Assembly: GCA_028752905.1 (NCBI GenBank)
Contig: JAQNBH010000014.1
Location: 2,265,493-2,329,492, forward strand
Direction: 5' to 3'
DNA from: Cladorhizidae sp. MBARI D1340-BT2
Lineage: Eukaryota > Porifera > Demospongiae > Poecilosclerida > Cladorhizidae
DNA: 64,000 nt
Shown here: one piece after another, positions 36,592 to 47,800 of the stretch
Position numbering within the stretch: position 1 is the first letter of the stretch
Layout of the letters: each line of letters begins with the position of its first letter
Position numbers and translations under genes: made by a program
Notes under the pieces: model-generated
What the model was told of the DNA's origin: nothing
The model's database searches: none
Seen by the model: only the letters and a program-made list of their open reading frames with translations

Positions 36592-37000
36592 TGTGATCAC
36601 GCAAACTCTGTGATCAGTGATCATGCGAATGCTTTGTGATTAGGTAAACTCTGTGCTCTGTGAACAGGTAAACTCGGTGATCAAGCGAAAGCTTTGTGAT
36701 CTGTGATCAGGTAAACTTTGTGATCAGGCTAATGCTTTGTGATCAGGCAAACTCTGTGATCAGTTGAACTCTATGATCAGACGAATGCTGTGATTAGGCG
36801 AACTCTGTGATCAGGCAAACTCTATGATCAGGCGAACTCCGTGATCAGATAAACTCTGTGATCAGATAAACTCTGTGATCAGGCGAACACTTAATCAGGT
36901 GAACACTGTGATCAGGTGAACTTTGTGATCAGGTAAACTCTAAGATCAGGCGAACTCTGAGATCAGATGAAGTCACTGATCAGGTAAACACTCTGATTGT
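36592..37000. repeat. Minisatellite, 17-bp unit, about 22 copies
   Basis: Unit CTGTGATCAGGCAAACT; spacing 17 bp (36811, 36828, 36845). Copies are degenerate at both ends of the array. The TGATCA palindrome is present in most copies. Confidence 0.9.
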
Positions 37001-37079
37001 TTTCAGAAGCAGCAAGCATTCCAGTTATGATAGTCAGTTCAAGTATGTCTGTACAATAACTCATCCTGGCAGTGAGTAA

Positions 37080-37375
37080 ATATGTGCCTCTAGTAAATAA
37101 ATGTGCTCTGTTAATTACAGCTCTAATAATAATTATTTACAGTAATTAAATGTATTACTATTAATTCCTTCCCAGTAAGTAAAATGTGCTCTATTAATTA
37201 TAGCTCTAATAATAATTCTTTCCAGTGAGTAAATGTGCTCTATTAATTCCGACTCTAATTCTTTTTAGTAAATAAATGTGCTCTGTTAATTACAGCTCTA
37301 ATAATAAGTAATTAAATGTGTTCCTATTAATTCCTTCCCAGTAAGTAAAATGTGCTCTTAATTCCTGCTCAATTT
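37080..37375. repeat. Degenerate AT-rich tandem repeat, about 50-65 bp, 5 copies
   Basis: Repeats of AGTAAATAAATGTGCTCTGT then TAATTACAGCTCTAATAATAATT with variable CTTTCCAG/TTCCTTCCC parts. Copy lengths vary. Confidence 0.75.
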
Positions 37376-37707
37376 TTACCATGTTCCAACAAGTCTATAT
37401 TCTACATGACCTCCAATTGTTCTTCGTTAAAAGGTGAGGTGGGTGTGGTTATCATGCACGAATAAAAGCAACCATGAAGTACTTGGTGTGAGCTGACCCC
37501 ATAGACAATTCCTCAGCTCCATTGTGCAAGTCCATTTGCTGCTACTGTTAATGAGATCAATGGAGAGCTAACCAACAGAAATGCTGAGGATGCATTAGCT
37601 CGGAGAGTGTGCAAATACGCATACATCAGAGTCACGAACATTTTAGAAAAATGAGTTTGTTAACTCCGAAATGATTTCATACAATGATTTAGACATGTTT
37701 AATAGCC

Positions 37708-38215
37708 AGTTATTCTGCTGTAAGTTATGGACTACTAAAGTGCCCAACACTTCTGCTGTAAGTTATGGCCACTAAAGTGCCCATCACTTCTGCTGTAAGT
37801 TATGGACCAGTAAAGTGTGCACCACTTCTGCTGTAAGTTATGACCACTAAAGTGCCCAACACTTCTGCTGTAAGTTATGGCCACTAAAGTGTGCACCACT
37901 TCTGCTGTAAGTTATGGACCAGTAAAGTGTGCACCACTTCTGCTGTAAGTTATGGACCAGTAAAGTGTGCACCACTTCTGCTGTAAGTTATGGAAACTAA
38001 AGTGTGCACCACTTCTGCTGTAAGTTATGGCCACTAAAGTGTGCACCACTTCTGCTGTAAGTTATGGCCACTAAAGTGCCCACCACTTCTGCTGTAAGTT
38101 ATGGACCAGTAAAGTGTGCACCACTTCTGCTGTAAGTTATGGCCACTAAAGTGTGCACCACTTCTGCTGTAAGTTATGGACCACTAAAGTGTGCACCACT
38201 TCTGCTGTAAGTTGC
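37708..38215. repeat. Minisatellite, 37-bp unit, about 13 copies
   Basis: Unit ACCACTTCTGCTGTAAGTTA then TGGCCACTAAAGTGTGC. Spacing 37 bp (38045 to 38082). GGCCACT and GGACCAGT variants alternate, as do GTGCCC and GTGTGC. Confidence 0.95.
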
Positions 38216-38257
38216 ACAGCCGGCCCACTTGTACATGATAACAGATGAAAGGTCCTA

Positions 38258-38320
38258 AGCACATGCTATACATACATGTACATGCTATACATACATGCAC
38301 ATGCTATACATACATGCATG
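38258..38320. repeat. Short tandem repeat, 19-20 bp, 3 copies
   Basis: Three copies of CATGCTATACATACATGYA. Confidence 0.85.
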
Positions 38321-38374
38321 GAGTGGCTTGCAGCAGATGATTAATTACAGAACTTAGACAGAGAAAAATATGAC

Positions 38375-38488
38375 TTTGCAAGAAAGAAGACCTAGCTGTT
38401 TGTAAGAAAGAAGATCAAGCTGTTTTTAAGAAAGAAGATCTAGCTGTTTGTAAGAAAGAAGACATAGCTGTTTGTAAGAAACAAGCTC
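38375..38488. repeat. Minisatellite, 24-bp unit, about 5 copies
   Basis: Unit GTAAGAAAGAAGATCTAGCT followed by GTTT. Confidence 0.88.
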
Positions 38489-38582
38489 GGTGTGAGCAAG
38501 ACTCAAACCTGGATTGGTAAGGCAGGAAAGACGAGGAGGAGGCTGGTGAACATGAGGAGAAATAGGTTAGAAAGGTGGTCAT

Positions 38583-38650
38583 GATGAGTTGGATGATTCA
38601 CTCGAGCAAGAGCTAAGAATATACAGTGAGTGGACGACTTATCCCATGTA
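38583..38650 (+). other. Possible glutaredoxin-3 (GLRX3)-like exon fragment
   Basis: The plus frame reads HDELDDSLEQELRIYSEWTT followed by YP. It resembles the segment of multidomain monothiol glutaredoxins in which an acidic stretch, a Q-x-L helix and a Y-S-x-W-x-T-Y-P motif follow the CGFS site. The frame turns to non-homologous sequence right after TYP, where CCCAT|GTACGC could be a donor. No CGFS exon was found upstream and no GGLDI exon downstream in the flanking repeats, so this may be an isolated or decayed exon. The match is short. Confidence 0.3.
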
Positions 38651-38884
38651 CGCAGGGAGAGATGGGCCTTGGTTTTTTTTTATTGGCTATAATGAAGCTA
38701 CACAAGTGGCAGAAGTGTCACATTGTATGTGTATGTGTGTGTGTTATTTTATCAGGAGAAGCAGCAGATGTCAACCTAAACTGTGGTGAGTGATTGGAGT
38801 GCAAGGTTGAAGATATCATATAAAGGCTCGCCTACAAGGATATTATTTACACTGGCAAAACTGGCCTATTTTTAGAGCTTTGCT

Positions 38885-39353
38885 ACAAGATAGTTAGTAG
38901 TAGTCAAAAGTCACAACTCTCATTGCTTGTTCTGCTATTAGAGAAAAACTTCCTCCACTGGTGATAGCACATGGTCCAAGCCCTCGTGTTGCTTCAGGAG
39001 GTTCGCTAGGCACGTGTCTTCCAGGCGCCGATGCGTCAAACAGAAGAGCATAGATGACAGATGATCTGTTTGGAAATTGGCTAGACAAACTTTACAAGAT
39101 GTTAGTGGAGAGCAGATTAGTCTTAGTCTTGATCGACAACTGTACTTCACACCTAGATGTCATCAGATCAAATGTTAACAGTGTTTCCTCTCCCAACAGC
39201 ACTTCTAGATTAATTAAAGCCTTGCGATGCGGCAATTATTCCAAAAGGTTAGCATTAGAGGAACAGCTTCAACGCAACCTGTTTGTGCATCGGAGCTCGC
39301 AAAAATGGCTGAGATCTTGTGGTTCGTCAATGCATGGGATTAAACTATTGTAG
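38885..39353 (+). pseudogene. pogo/Tigger transposase fragment (DDE core)
   Basis: A plus frame from about 38888 reads KVTTLIACSAI and LPPLVIAHGPSPR, then a TAG in the place of the usual Trp of the KAWMT motif (39052-39054). It continues MTDDLFGNWLDKLYKML, LVLIDNCTSH (second catalytic Asp) and PNSTSRL. This is the order of the Tigger/pogo DDE domain. The first Asp region, the CENP-B-like DNA-binding domain and the third Asp are missing. The frame ends at 39353, exactly where the 60-bp tandem array begins. It is a dead fragment, unrelated in detail to the Tigger at 55.5 kb. Confidence 0.85.
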
Positions 39354-41085
39354 AGGGACTATGCTAGAGGTGACAGAGTTGTTGGAGCTGATACAAGAGT
39401 TAAACTATTGTAGAGGGGACTATGCTAGAGGTGACAGAGTTGTTGGAGCTGATGCAAGAGTTAAACTATTGTAGAGGGACTATGCTAGAGATGACAGAGT
39501 TGTTGGAGCTGATGCAAGAGTTAAACTATTGCAGAGGGACTATGCTAGAGATGACAGAGTTACTGGAGCTGATGCAAGAGTTAAACTATTGTAGAGGGAC
39601 TATGCTAGAGGGACTATGCTAGAGATGACAGAGTTGTTGGAGCTGATGCAAGAGTTAAACTATTGTAGAGGGACTATGCTAGAGATGACAGAGTTGTTGG
39701 AGCTAATGCAAGAGTTAAACTATTGTAGAGGGGACTATGCTAGAGGTGACAGAGTGTGTTGGAGCTGATGCAAGAGTTAAACCATTGTAGAGGGACTATG
39801 CTAGAGGTGACAGAGTTACTGGAGCTGATGCAAGAGTTAAACTATTGTGGAGGGGACTATGCTAGAGATGACAGAGTTGTTGGAGCTGATGCAAGAGTTA
39901 AACTATTGTAGAGGGGACTGTGCTAGAGATGACTGAGTTGTTGGAGCTGATGCAAGAGTTAAACTATTGTAGAGGGGACTATGCTAGAGATGACAGTTGT
40001 TGAGCTGATACTAGAGTTAAACTATTGTAATGGGGACTATAGAGATGACAGTTGTTGAGCTGATACTAGAGTTAAACTATTGTAGAGGGGACTATGCTAG
40101 AGATGACTAAGTCATTGGAGATGATACAAGAGCTATTGTAGAGGGGACTATGCTAGAGATGACAGAGTTGTTGGAGCTGATAAAGAGTTAAACTATTGTA
40201 GAGGGGACTATGCTAGAGGTGACAGAGTTACTGGAGCTGATGCAAGAGTTAAACTATTGTAGAGGGGACTATGCTAGAGGTGACAGAGTTGTTGGAGCTG
40301 ATACAAGAGTTAAACTATTGTAGAGAGACTATGCTAGAGGTGACAGAGTTACTGGAGCTGATTGTAGAGGGGACTATGCTAGAGGTGACAGAGATGCTGG
40401 AGCTGATGCAAGAGTTAAACTATTGTAGAGGGACTATGCTAGAGGTGACAGAGTTGTTGGAGCTGATACAAGAGTTAAACTATTGTAGAGAGACTATGCT
40501 AGAGGTGACAGAGTTACTGGAGCTGATTGTAGAGGGGACTATGCTAGAGATGACAGAGATGCTGGAGCTGATGCAAGAGTTAAGCTATTGTAGAGGGGAC
40601 TATGCTAGAGGTGACAGAGTTGTTGGAGCTGATACAAGAGTTAAACTATTGTAGAGAGACTATGCTAGAGGTGACAGAGTTACTGGAGCTGATTGTAGAG
40701 GGGACTATGCTAGAGATGACAGAGATGCTGGAGCTGATGCAAGAGTTAAGCTATTGTAGAGGGGACTATGACAGAGGTGACAGAGTTACTGGAGCTGATG
40801 CAAGAGTTAAACTATTGTAGAGGGGACTATGCTAGAGGTGACAGAGTTACTGGAGCTGATGCAAGAGTTAAACTATTGTAGAGGGACTATGCTAGAGGTG
40901 ACAGAGTTACTGGAGCTGATGCAAGAGTTAAACTATTGTAGACGGGACTATGCTAGAGGTGACAGAGTTACTGGAGCTGATGCAAGAGTTAAACTATTGT
41001 AGAGGGGACTATGCTAGATGTGACAGAGTTACTGGAGCTGATGCAAGGGTTAAACTATTGTAGAGGGACTATGCTAGAGATGCTA
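39344..41085. repeat. Minisatellite, 60/61-bp unit, about 29 copies
   Basis: Unit GGGACTATGCTAGAGGTGAC, then AGAGTTGTTGGAGCTGATGC, then AAGAGTTAAACTATTGTAGA; copies with GAGGGG are 61 bp. Shortened copies (GCTGATTGTAGAGG) recur three times in a fixed pattern at 40365, 40530 and 40695, showing a duplicated block of about 165 bp. 60-bp copies keep a frame open (MLEVTELLELMQELNYCRGT) but 61-bp copies break it. The array starts at the last codons of the Tigger fragment. 41086-42058 shows no gene. Confidence 0.95.
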
Positions 41086-42058
41086 AAAAAGGCAAAACTT
41101 AATTCCATGATATGAAAAAAGTGAACTACTGTAATTGTATTCATGGTGCATACATTCATGCATAGCTAATACAATTTCGTTCCGCCCTTTACCACACCCA
41201 CCTCTAGTGGAAGACCATTTTCTATCGGAGTTGAGCATGGTCTTCTAAAGAGGAACTAAATCTGGCCAGTAAACAGAAAAAGTAAATAAGTAATTTATAT
41301 TAAGAAAGTTTTGCCATATTTAATATTTAAAGCTGAACTCGCTAAACCACTTCAAGGACTTGGCGTAAGTGTTTCCATGGATAAAAAGTCAGAGAAGGTT
41401 GAGGTTTCTTATGTGAAAGACTTCTAAATGCTCTTGTTATTTTAACACACATTTCTTATAATTATATATTTTAATATTGGCAGCTATGGGGTCTAAAGAC
41501 TGACAGTTTGCAGCTGCTCGAGTGTTTCCTTTGAGGCACATATGACATAAAACACATCAGGAGCAGGCACTCGAATATTAATTATTCAAGTAATTACATT
41601 CTTAATCATTGCTAGGCTGCACAGGTGAAGTTGCATTCTGCTAAGGTGAAGGTGTATTATACTTCCTTTGCTCGAGTGCGGGACCCCCATCAGAGTCTCC
41701 CACTATGCAGAGGCCTTCCATGCTCGTCTCTTGAGAACACTGCATTTTGTCAGTACTAGACGATCAGGAAATCACCAACTTGAACAATCGGCAGAAGAAA
41801 TCAACTCAAGGCGTATAGCAACGCTCCATTCAGGAAGGATAAAAGTGCATCGACCTTGCTCACTGTGGGCTTATTTTATCTCCTAGAATTGACGCTTGGA
41901 CTTATAACCTCCACAGGTTTATACATGGGAAGGAGAGTTCTGCCGTTTGAGCAATAAAACAATAAAAAATAGAACTGCCTACACCTCACATAGTCTGATA
42001 GCTTACATATAGTCCAGGAGCAATTTCTCATACGGGTCAAAATAAGGAAATTCGTTCA

Positions 42059-42325
42059 ACACGCCCTCCAGCTTTAGTCTGCTTTGATATCTCGGCAGAG
42101 GGAACCCTCTGGAACTTCCAGGTAGTATGTGGTTTCAAGTTGTGGTAAGGTTTTGAGCTACATGCTACTATGTAAACGAGGGGGGCGATTCTACTATGCC
42201 TGAAATCTTTGTATATACTCGACCAATTTTTCATTTTGAGACCTCAATGAATTTGTATTGTATAGCTCTCTCTGAATTAGCATGATATTGGTTAATTGAT
42301 GCAATCTGGCATGACCAGAAGTCAA
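42059..42325 (+). repeat. Left terminal inverted repeat of the Academ-like element
   Basis: Pairs with 50095-50399. It contains a tight palindrome CAGAGGGAACCCTCTG (7-bp arms, 2-base centre) at 42097-42112 and the conserved tract GAGGGGGGCGATTCTACTAT. Confidence 0.88.
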
Positions 42326-42365
42326 GAGTTCCTTTGTTCTTGCTGTTTACTTATCATGCTCTTAC

Positions 42366-42385
42366 ATATATATATATATATAATA
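42366..42385. repeat. TA microsatellite
   Basis: ACATATATATATATATATAA, between the left inverted repeat and the hAT gene. The rest of 42326-42594 shows no gene. Confidence 0.85.
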
Positions 42386-42589
42386 TACTTGGACTAGAAC
42401 CAGTTGTAGGTTGTTAACATTTCTAGGGAGAGTAGATAGAGTATTGTTCTTATGAATTTGGACGCTAGGACAATTTGGAGCAAAGTTATTATTGAAATTC
42501 TTAGTTATTGACATTCTTAGCTTGAAAAAAGTGCACCTTTTTTCTCCTGTGCCACATAAGACAATTTTGGAATGAGTGTGTGCCGCACC

Positions 42590-44692
42590 GGCAATCAGTG
42601 CGATGACTGAAACTCCTTCTGCTCATTCATGATGGCCTTGAAGTCCGGCTGCAGATGCGTCGACGCGATCCTGAGAGAAGCCAGCAAGTGGGCGTCCGTG
42701 AGAGCATTGCGCTTGTTTGACTTGGTATTCTTCATCTTTGAGAAGAACTGCTCTGCACAATAAGTGGAGCCAAAGAGAGAGACGAACTTCTGAGCATTCT
42801 GGGTCAGGTTGGGGAAGGTGGCGTGGGGCAGGCTCTTGTAGAAGTCGACCAGTTCCTTGCCAAGAAACTGTCCCTTGAGGTTGAGGCTGGCCTGCAGGTC
42901 GCACAACTCCAACTGCAACTCAATCGGCGCCTGAGACACGTCGAAGTTGAACGGCACACTGAAGAGCTCGAAGTCGGTGTTCCTCGCGCAGAACTCCTTG
43001 AACCTCGTGTCAAACTCCTTCTGCAGTTTGCAAATCTCGGCCGCATAGCGCAAGCTACTGAACTCGCCGCCATCGTGCTCCTTCTGGCTCTTGAGGGAGG
43101 GGAAGTGGGCCAGGTTTCCTCTTTCGAGCTGAACTTGCCACAGCTGCAGCTTGGTCTGGAAGGCCTTGATGTTGGCAAACAGCTCGTGGACCAGCTTGTT
43201 GCGGCCTTGCATAGCCACGTTGAGGGTGTTCAGCTTCTCGGTGATGTCAACGAGGAAGGCGAGGTCACAAAGCCACTTTTGGTCCTCCAGCTCGGGTGCC
43301 AAGATGCCCTTCATGGCGAAGAACATGGACAGCTCCTCCTTGAGGATCCAGAAGCGCTGCAGCGTCTGTCCCCTGCTCAGCCAGCGCACACCGGAAGAGT
43401 AGATGACATCGCCGTAGCTGGCATCCAACTCCAGCAAGAACTGCCTGAATTGCCTGTGGTTCATGGCATGGGAGCGGATGTGATTGACATGGCCGACAAC
43501 CTTACTCATCACTTCCTTGAAGCTGACATCGAAGATCTTGGCACAGAGGGCCTCCTGGTGGATGATGCAGTGGCACCACACCAAGTGCTCGTGCGACAGA
43601 CCCTGGCGGTCCAACTCCGCCATCACATGGCCCTGGAGGCCGCGACCTGTGCCCAACATGGACAGTGCGCCGTCCGTGGCAATGCCGATGAGGCGATTGA
43701 AGTCCAGTTTGGCATCGTTCATGGCAGCCTTCAGCTCGTTGAAGATGTCTTCGCCCGTGGTGCTGCTCTTCATGGAGCGGACAGTCAGCAGCTCCTCTGT
43801 CACGTTGAAGTTGGTGTCGATGCTGCGCACGAAGATGGCCAGCTGGGCCGTGTCCTTGACGTCCGTGGACTCGTCGAGGGCCAAGGCGAAGTAAGAGAAC
43901 TTTGTTGCCAGGGAGTGGAGCTGCTCGGTCAGGTTCTTGGACAAGCTGTCGATCCTTCTTGTCACTGTGTCATTGCTCAGGCTGATCTTGTTGATGACGG
44001 CGGCCTTCTCAGGGCACATGACGTCGAGGGCAGCCAGCATGCACTCCTTGACAAACTCTCCATCTGAGAATGGCTTCATGCGCTTCGCAATGATCGCGGC
44101 CACCTTGAAGCTGGCCTCCGTGGCAGCCTTGCTGGTGTTGCCCTGCCTGACGAAAAGGTTCTGTTGGCGGCAGAGCTTGTTCATCAGCTCCTTGGCCTTG
44201 TCCTCACGCTGCGGTCCCGCCAGACCATTGTAGTCCTTGCTGTGCTTGGCATCGTAGTGCCTCTTGATACAGTCTCTTTTGGGCCAGGACACCTTCTCAT
44301 TGCAGATCAAGCAGATAATGAAATTCGTTGGTTCAGCACTCCTTGAATCCGTGGTTCTCCTCGGCGATCTTTCTCTTCCTGGTGGGGGCAGCCATACTGA
44401 TGGGGGTGGAAGTGAAGGAAAAGGTGGTGAGGGGCACTTTTCCAACGTTGTTGATCAATTTTATGTTTCCTCCCAGTGTTACCAACTTCAATGTTTTGAT
44501 TTGTACTTTTCTGCTGTTTCCGGTTAAAAATCAGCGTTACCAGATTGATCGTTAAAAAACGTGTGCGTTCTTAAAATAATGATTTGATGATTGTTGCCTA
44601 GTATAGCGCGACGGCGGTTGCTGCTAGCTGTGCCGCACTCAGACGCTCACTGTGCCGCATGCGGCACGCGTGCCGCAGGTCGAGAAGCACTA
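42590..44692 (-). mobile_element. Nested hAT element (GTF2IRD2/ZBED-like transposase), right end visible
   Basis: The right side ends in GTGCCGCAGGTCGAGAAGCA at 44670-44689, the reverse of the usual hAT terminus of this group. It is preceded by GCCGCATGCGGC and other TGCCGC motifs typical of its subterminal region. On the left, GTGTGCCGCACCGGC near 42580 is a similar subterminal motif, but a matching terminus and 8-bp duplication could not be found, so the left limit is a guess. GC-rich coding sequence stands out from the AT-rich host element. Confidence 0.65.
42595..44445 (-). CDS. hAT transposase, 616-codon open frame, damaged N-terminus
   Basis: Transposase of the hAT group that gave rise to GTF2IRD2 and ZBED/FAM200-type genes; it would cut and paste the element in the nucleus. 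Seen in the frame: a BED-like zinc finger at 45-68 (CLIC then HYDAKH), the first catalytic Asp at 191 (LALDESTD), the second at 258 (GIATDGA), and a C-H-C-H cluster at 291-296. W355 lies in SGVRWLSRG, and a C-terminal dimerisation region carries EQFFSKMKNTKSNKR. The family start is the ATG at 44395, whose frame (AAPTRKRKIAEENHGFKEC) meets a TGA at 44333-44335. The 616-codon frame joins the true frame only about residue 40, so residues 1-35 are probably not real protein and a small indel separates the two. Little other decay is seen, so the insertion is recent. Confidence 0.85.
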   Translation of the reverse strand: MEKCPSPPFPSLPPPSVWLPPPGRERSPRRTTDSRSAEPTNFIICLICNEKVSWPKRDCIKRHYDAKHSKDYNGLAGPQREDKAKELMNKLCRQQNLFVRQGNTSKAATEASFKVAAIIAKRMKPFSDGEFVKECMLAALDVMCPEKAAVINKISLSNDTVTRRIDSLSKNLTEQLHSLATKFSYFALALDESTDVKDTAQLAIFVRSIDTNFNVTEELLTVRSMKSSTTGEDIFNELKAAMNDAKLDFNRLIGIATDGALSMLGTGRGLQGHVMAELDRQGLSHEHLVWCHCIIHQEALCAKIFDVSFKEVMSKVVGHVNHIRSHAMNHRQFRQFLLELDASYGDVIYSSGVRWLSRGQTLQRFWILKEELSMFFAMKGILAPELEDQKWLCDLAFLVDITEKLNTLNVAMQGRNKLVHELFANIKAFQTKLQLWQVQLERGNLAHFPSLKSQKEHDGGEFSSLRYAAEICKLQKEFDTRFKEFCARNTDFELFSVPFNFDVSQAPIELQLELCDLQASLNLKGQFLGKELVDFYKSLPHATFPNLTQNAQKFVSLFGSTYCAEQFFSKMKNTKSNKRNALTDAHLLASLRIASTHLQPDFKAIMNEQKEFQSSH

Positions 44693-44890
44693 GCATAGTT
44701 GAACACCACCTATGTAACACAGTGTCAGGTAAAACCACACTACATGTCCAACACTATGCTAATAATATGCATTATGCAGTGTTATGAAAGGAAAACCACA
44801 ATGGGCACATGGTACACCCAGTTGACCTAAATATGGTAGAGGAAACACTACCGTCTATGTCAAGAAATTCTGAACAAGTGCTAATCCACA

Positions 44891-47800
44891 ATGGCCAGCC
44901 CAGAAAATGAAGAGATGTGCGTGAACCTACTACCACCAAAGAGAAAAAAGCTAACAAACTTTGAGAAATGCATAATCTGTCAGGTGGACTCTAAGGAGAC
45001 CCTTAGAAATGGAAGGGAGACCTCCATAAAAAACTCATTGCTGCCCTGGTGCTTCATAAGGATGAAGTATATCAAACGTCTCAAACCATATCTGGACCAT
45101 TTGTCAAGTATTAACATACATTGGCATTCCAAATGTTATGAATGTTGGACAAGCAAAGAAAACCTGCATTATGTGCACAACAGGTCTTCACCCATACCAT
45201 CAAATGTAAGCACTGCTACAAATCTGATGGAGCATTCCAGCATGCCCAGGCATTCCAGGGTGTCAGGTATCAATCAAAACCCCACTGACTGGACGAAATG
45301 CTTGTTTTGTAAGAATCGAACACACAAGAAGGTTATTGAGATGGTCAGGGCTAGCACGTTCCAGACATTAACACAATCAAACAAGCAGCAACTGCAAAAG
45401 GTGATCACGACATTCTGATGATCATTGATGCTGTCAAGCAGGACTTGATAGCAGCTGCAGCCAGGTATCATAAAGCCTGCTATGCGTCACATATCAGCAA
45501 AGTCAATCTGAAGTCTACTGGTTTTCACGAAGGAGAAAAAGAGACCTTGTATAATGCAGCCTTCAGAGAATTAGCTGAAGAGATCACAACTGACCTGGAT
45601 GATGGATCAGTGTTACTAGGCAGATACAAAATGTCATTGCAAGCAACAGGAGTGGAAGCAGAAAGCTACACTGGCCAAAGGTTAAAAGTGCGACTGAAAA
45701 AGCAGTTTGGTGATGACATTGTTTTCAATAGGCCATGTGACCGTACAAGATCAGAGCTCTTGTACTCAAGCTCAATATCTCTTCAGATGTCATAAACTCT
45801 GCCTACCAGAATAAAATTACTGCTGCCAGAGAAGTTCCTGGAACTAGTGAACAACACCCAACTGACTCTGACAGACAGGCTGCTGTACTGCACTGCCAAA
45901 CTGATCAAGTCAGAAATTAATGATTGTCAAGGCATATCAGTTCAGCCACCTAATATCAATGATCTAACTCTGACAAAAGCAAATTCTCTGGTACCAGACA
46001 GTCCTTACTGGTTGCTACATTGGATTATCACCAAACCAGAAAAGGAAGATGAAGATAAACTGTCATCGCCAGAATGTAGCAACTTCTCAGATGAAAGAAG
46101 AGTTCTAATGTTAGCACAGGATATTGTGCATTGTAGCTCACATTCTTGCACCAACATGCCCAAGCATGCTGCCTTGGGAATTGCAGTCCGCCACATGAAT
46201 AGATCCAAGCAGCTCATCACTATGCTTGGCAGAATGGGACACTGTAAACTCATATGATGACATCGAGGCAATGGATGCCTTGCAAAAGAGATATTGGCTA
46301 AGTCTGACCTGTTTGGGGTGGTTGTACCATCCAACATCCCACCAGGTGTCTTTGTCCAAGTTGCAGCAGATAATAATGACATAAATGAAGAGCCTCTTGA
46401 TGGAAAGAGGACAACTCATGCTACTACCATGGTTCTCTACCAGCGAGGTCATTTTGGCCCAGTACCTCAACGAGCAGTCTACGCAGATCAAACCAAAATG
46501 ACACGGTCTCTTGAAACTACTAGAATGTGCCAGGCAATGCGAGTGTACAGTGCACATGGAAAACGACCTGCTGTAACCAGTTTCTTGGGAAAAGTGAATA
46601 AAGATTGCACTGGGCATCTGCATTATGATTCCTGTCAGATGGACTATGCCTGGGCATTGGTCAGGATGAGCCCAATGAAGCTATTTGAGGTGGATCTATT
46701 CCCTACTGACAAGCAGAAAGTACCAGGCTGGAGTGGCTTCAATGCCAGAGTTCACTCTGCAGTTCCTACCTGCACCAACATTGGTTACTGCCCAATGATA
46801 GATGGCTCACCAACAGAATTCAACACAGTGTACACAGTCATGACCACAGTGCAGTCCATGATGGAAAATCTCAGACAGAGCAATGGTATCATAACATTTG
46901 ATCTTGCTATCTATGTGAAAGCAAAAGAAATCCAGTGGAAGTTACCAGCAGAGTTTGAAGGAACAGTAATACGAATGGGAGGTTTCCACATTGCGCTAAA
47001 CTATCTGGCTCTCTTGGGAAAGAAGTATAACATGGAGGATTTGCTCATAGAGTCTGGTGTATATGGCAGTGCTACAACCTCAGCTCTTCTGAATGGCAAA
47101 TCGTACAACAGAGGTGTGAGGGCTCATAAACTGGTAATGGAGGCCTTGTTTCATCTCCAGTGGTGTGCGTTCAAGCAGGAGGATTGTGTTGTAAATGAGA
47201 GATGTGGCAGAGCAAGTCAAAGCCTGCAAGCTAGCATTTGAAGCAGGAAAAGATGCTCGAGAAACCACACAGAGGCTCTGTGATGCAATTACAACATTGG
47301 AGCAACAGCTTGCAAGCTTTAGAAATGAGGCAAGAACCAAGTCACAGTTGTTTTCGTACTGGGATGATTGCATAGCGATGGTGCAGCTACTTCTCCATTT
47401 CATCATTTCATCATTTCATCAAGGCAGAAAGGACTGGAGACTGGCTTCTACATCTCTCTGTCACTGCTGTAATGGCCCCTCATTTTTTTGCTATGGATTG
47501 ACCCAACTCTTCTAGATGGCTGCCAGTGTACTTGGCTGATACGCAATAACTGTCAGTGAGCCACCCTGAGGTCCACAAGGAGTTCATCAGTGGGAACCAT
47601 GCCATAAGTCGGCTACTCACCCATTTGCTCAAGTGTGGACAGATATGGCTCTAGAGCAATAGGTAAATCATGACAGCAAGTCAACAGGTGGCATTATAGG
47701 TATAAGTCAGAGACCAGGAGCTTTGGAACGTTGGTTTCTAACATGTCATGAGCGCGCACCATAACAACATCTCTAAATGAGATGTGTGACCTCGAGGACT

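Noticed and set aside
42823..44067. 414-codon plus-strand open frame
   Set aside because: It is the antisense of the GC-rich hAT transposase, whose minus-strand frame has clear family motifs.
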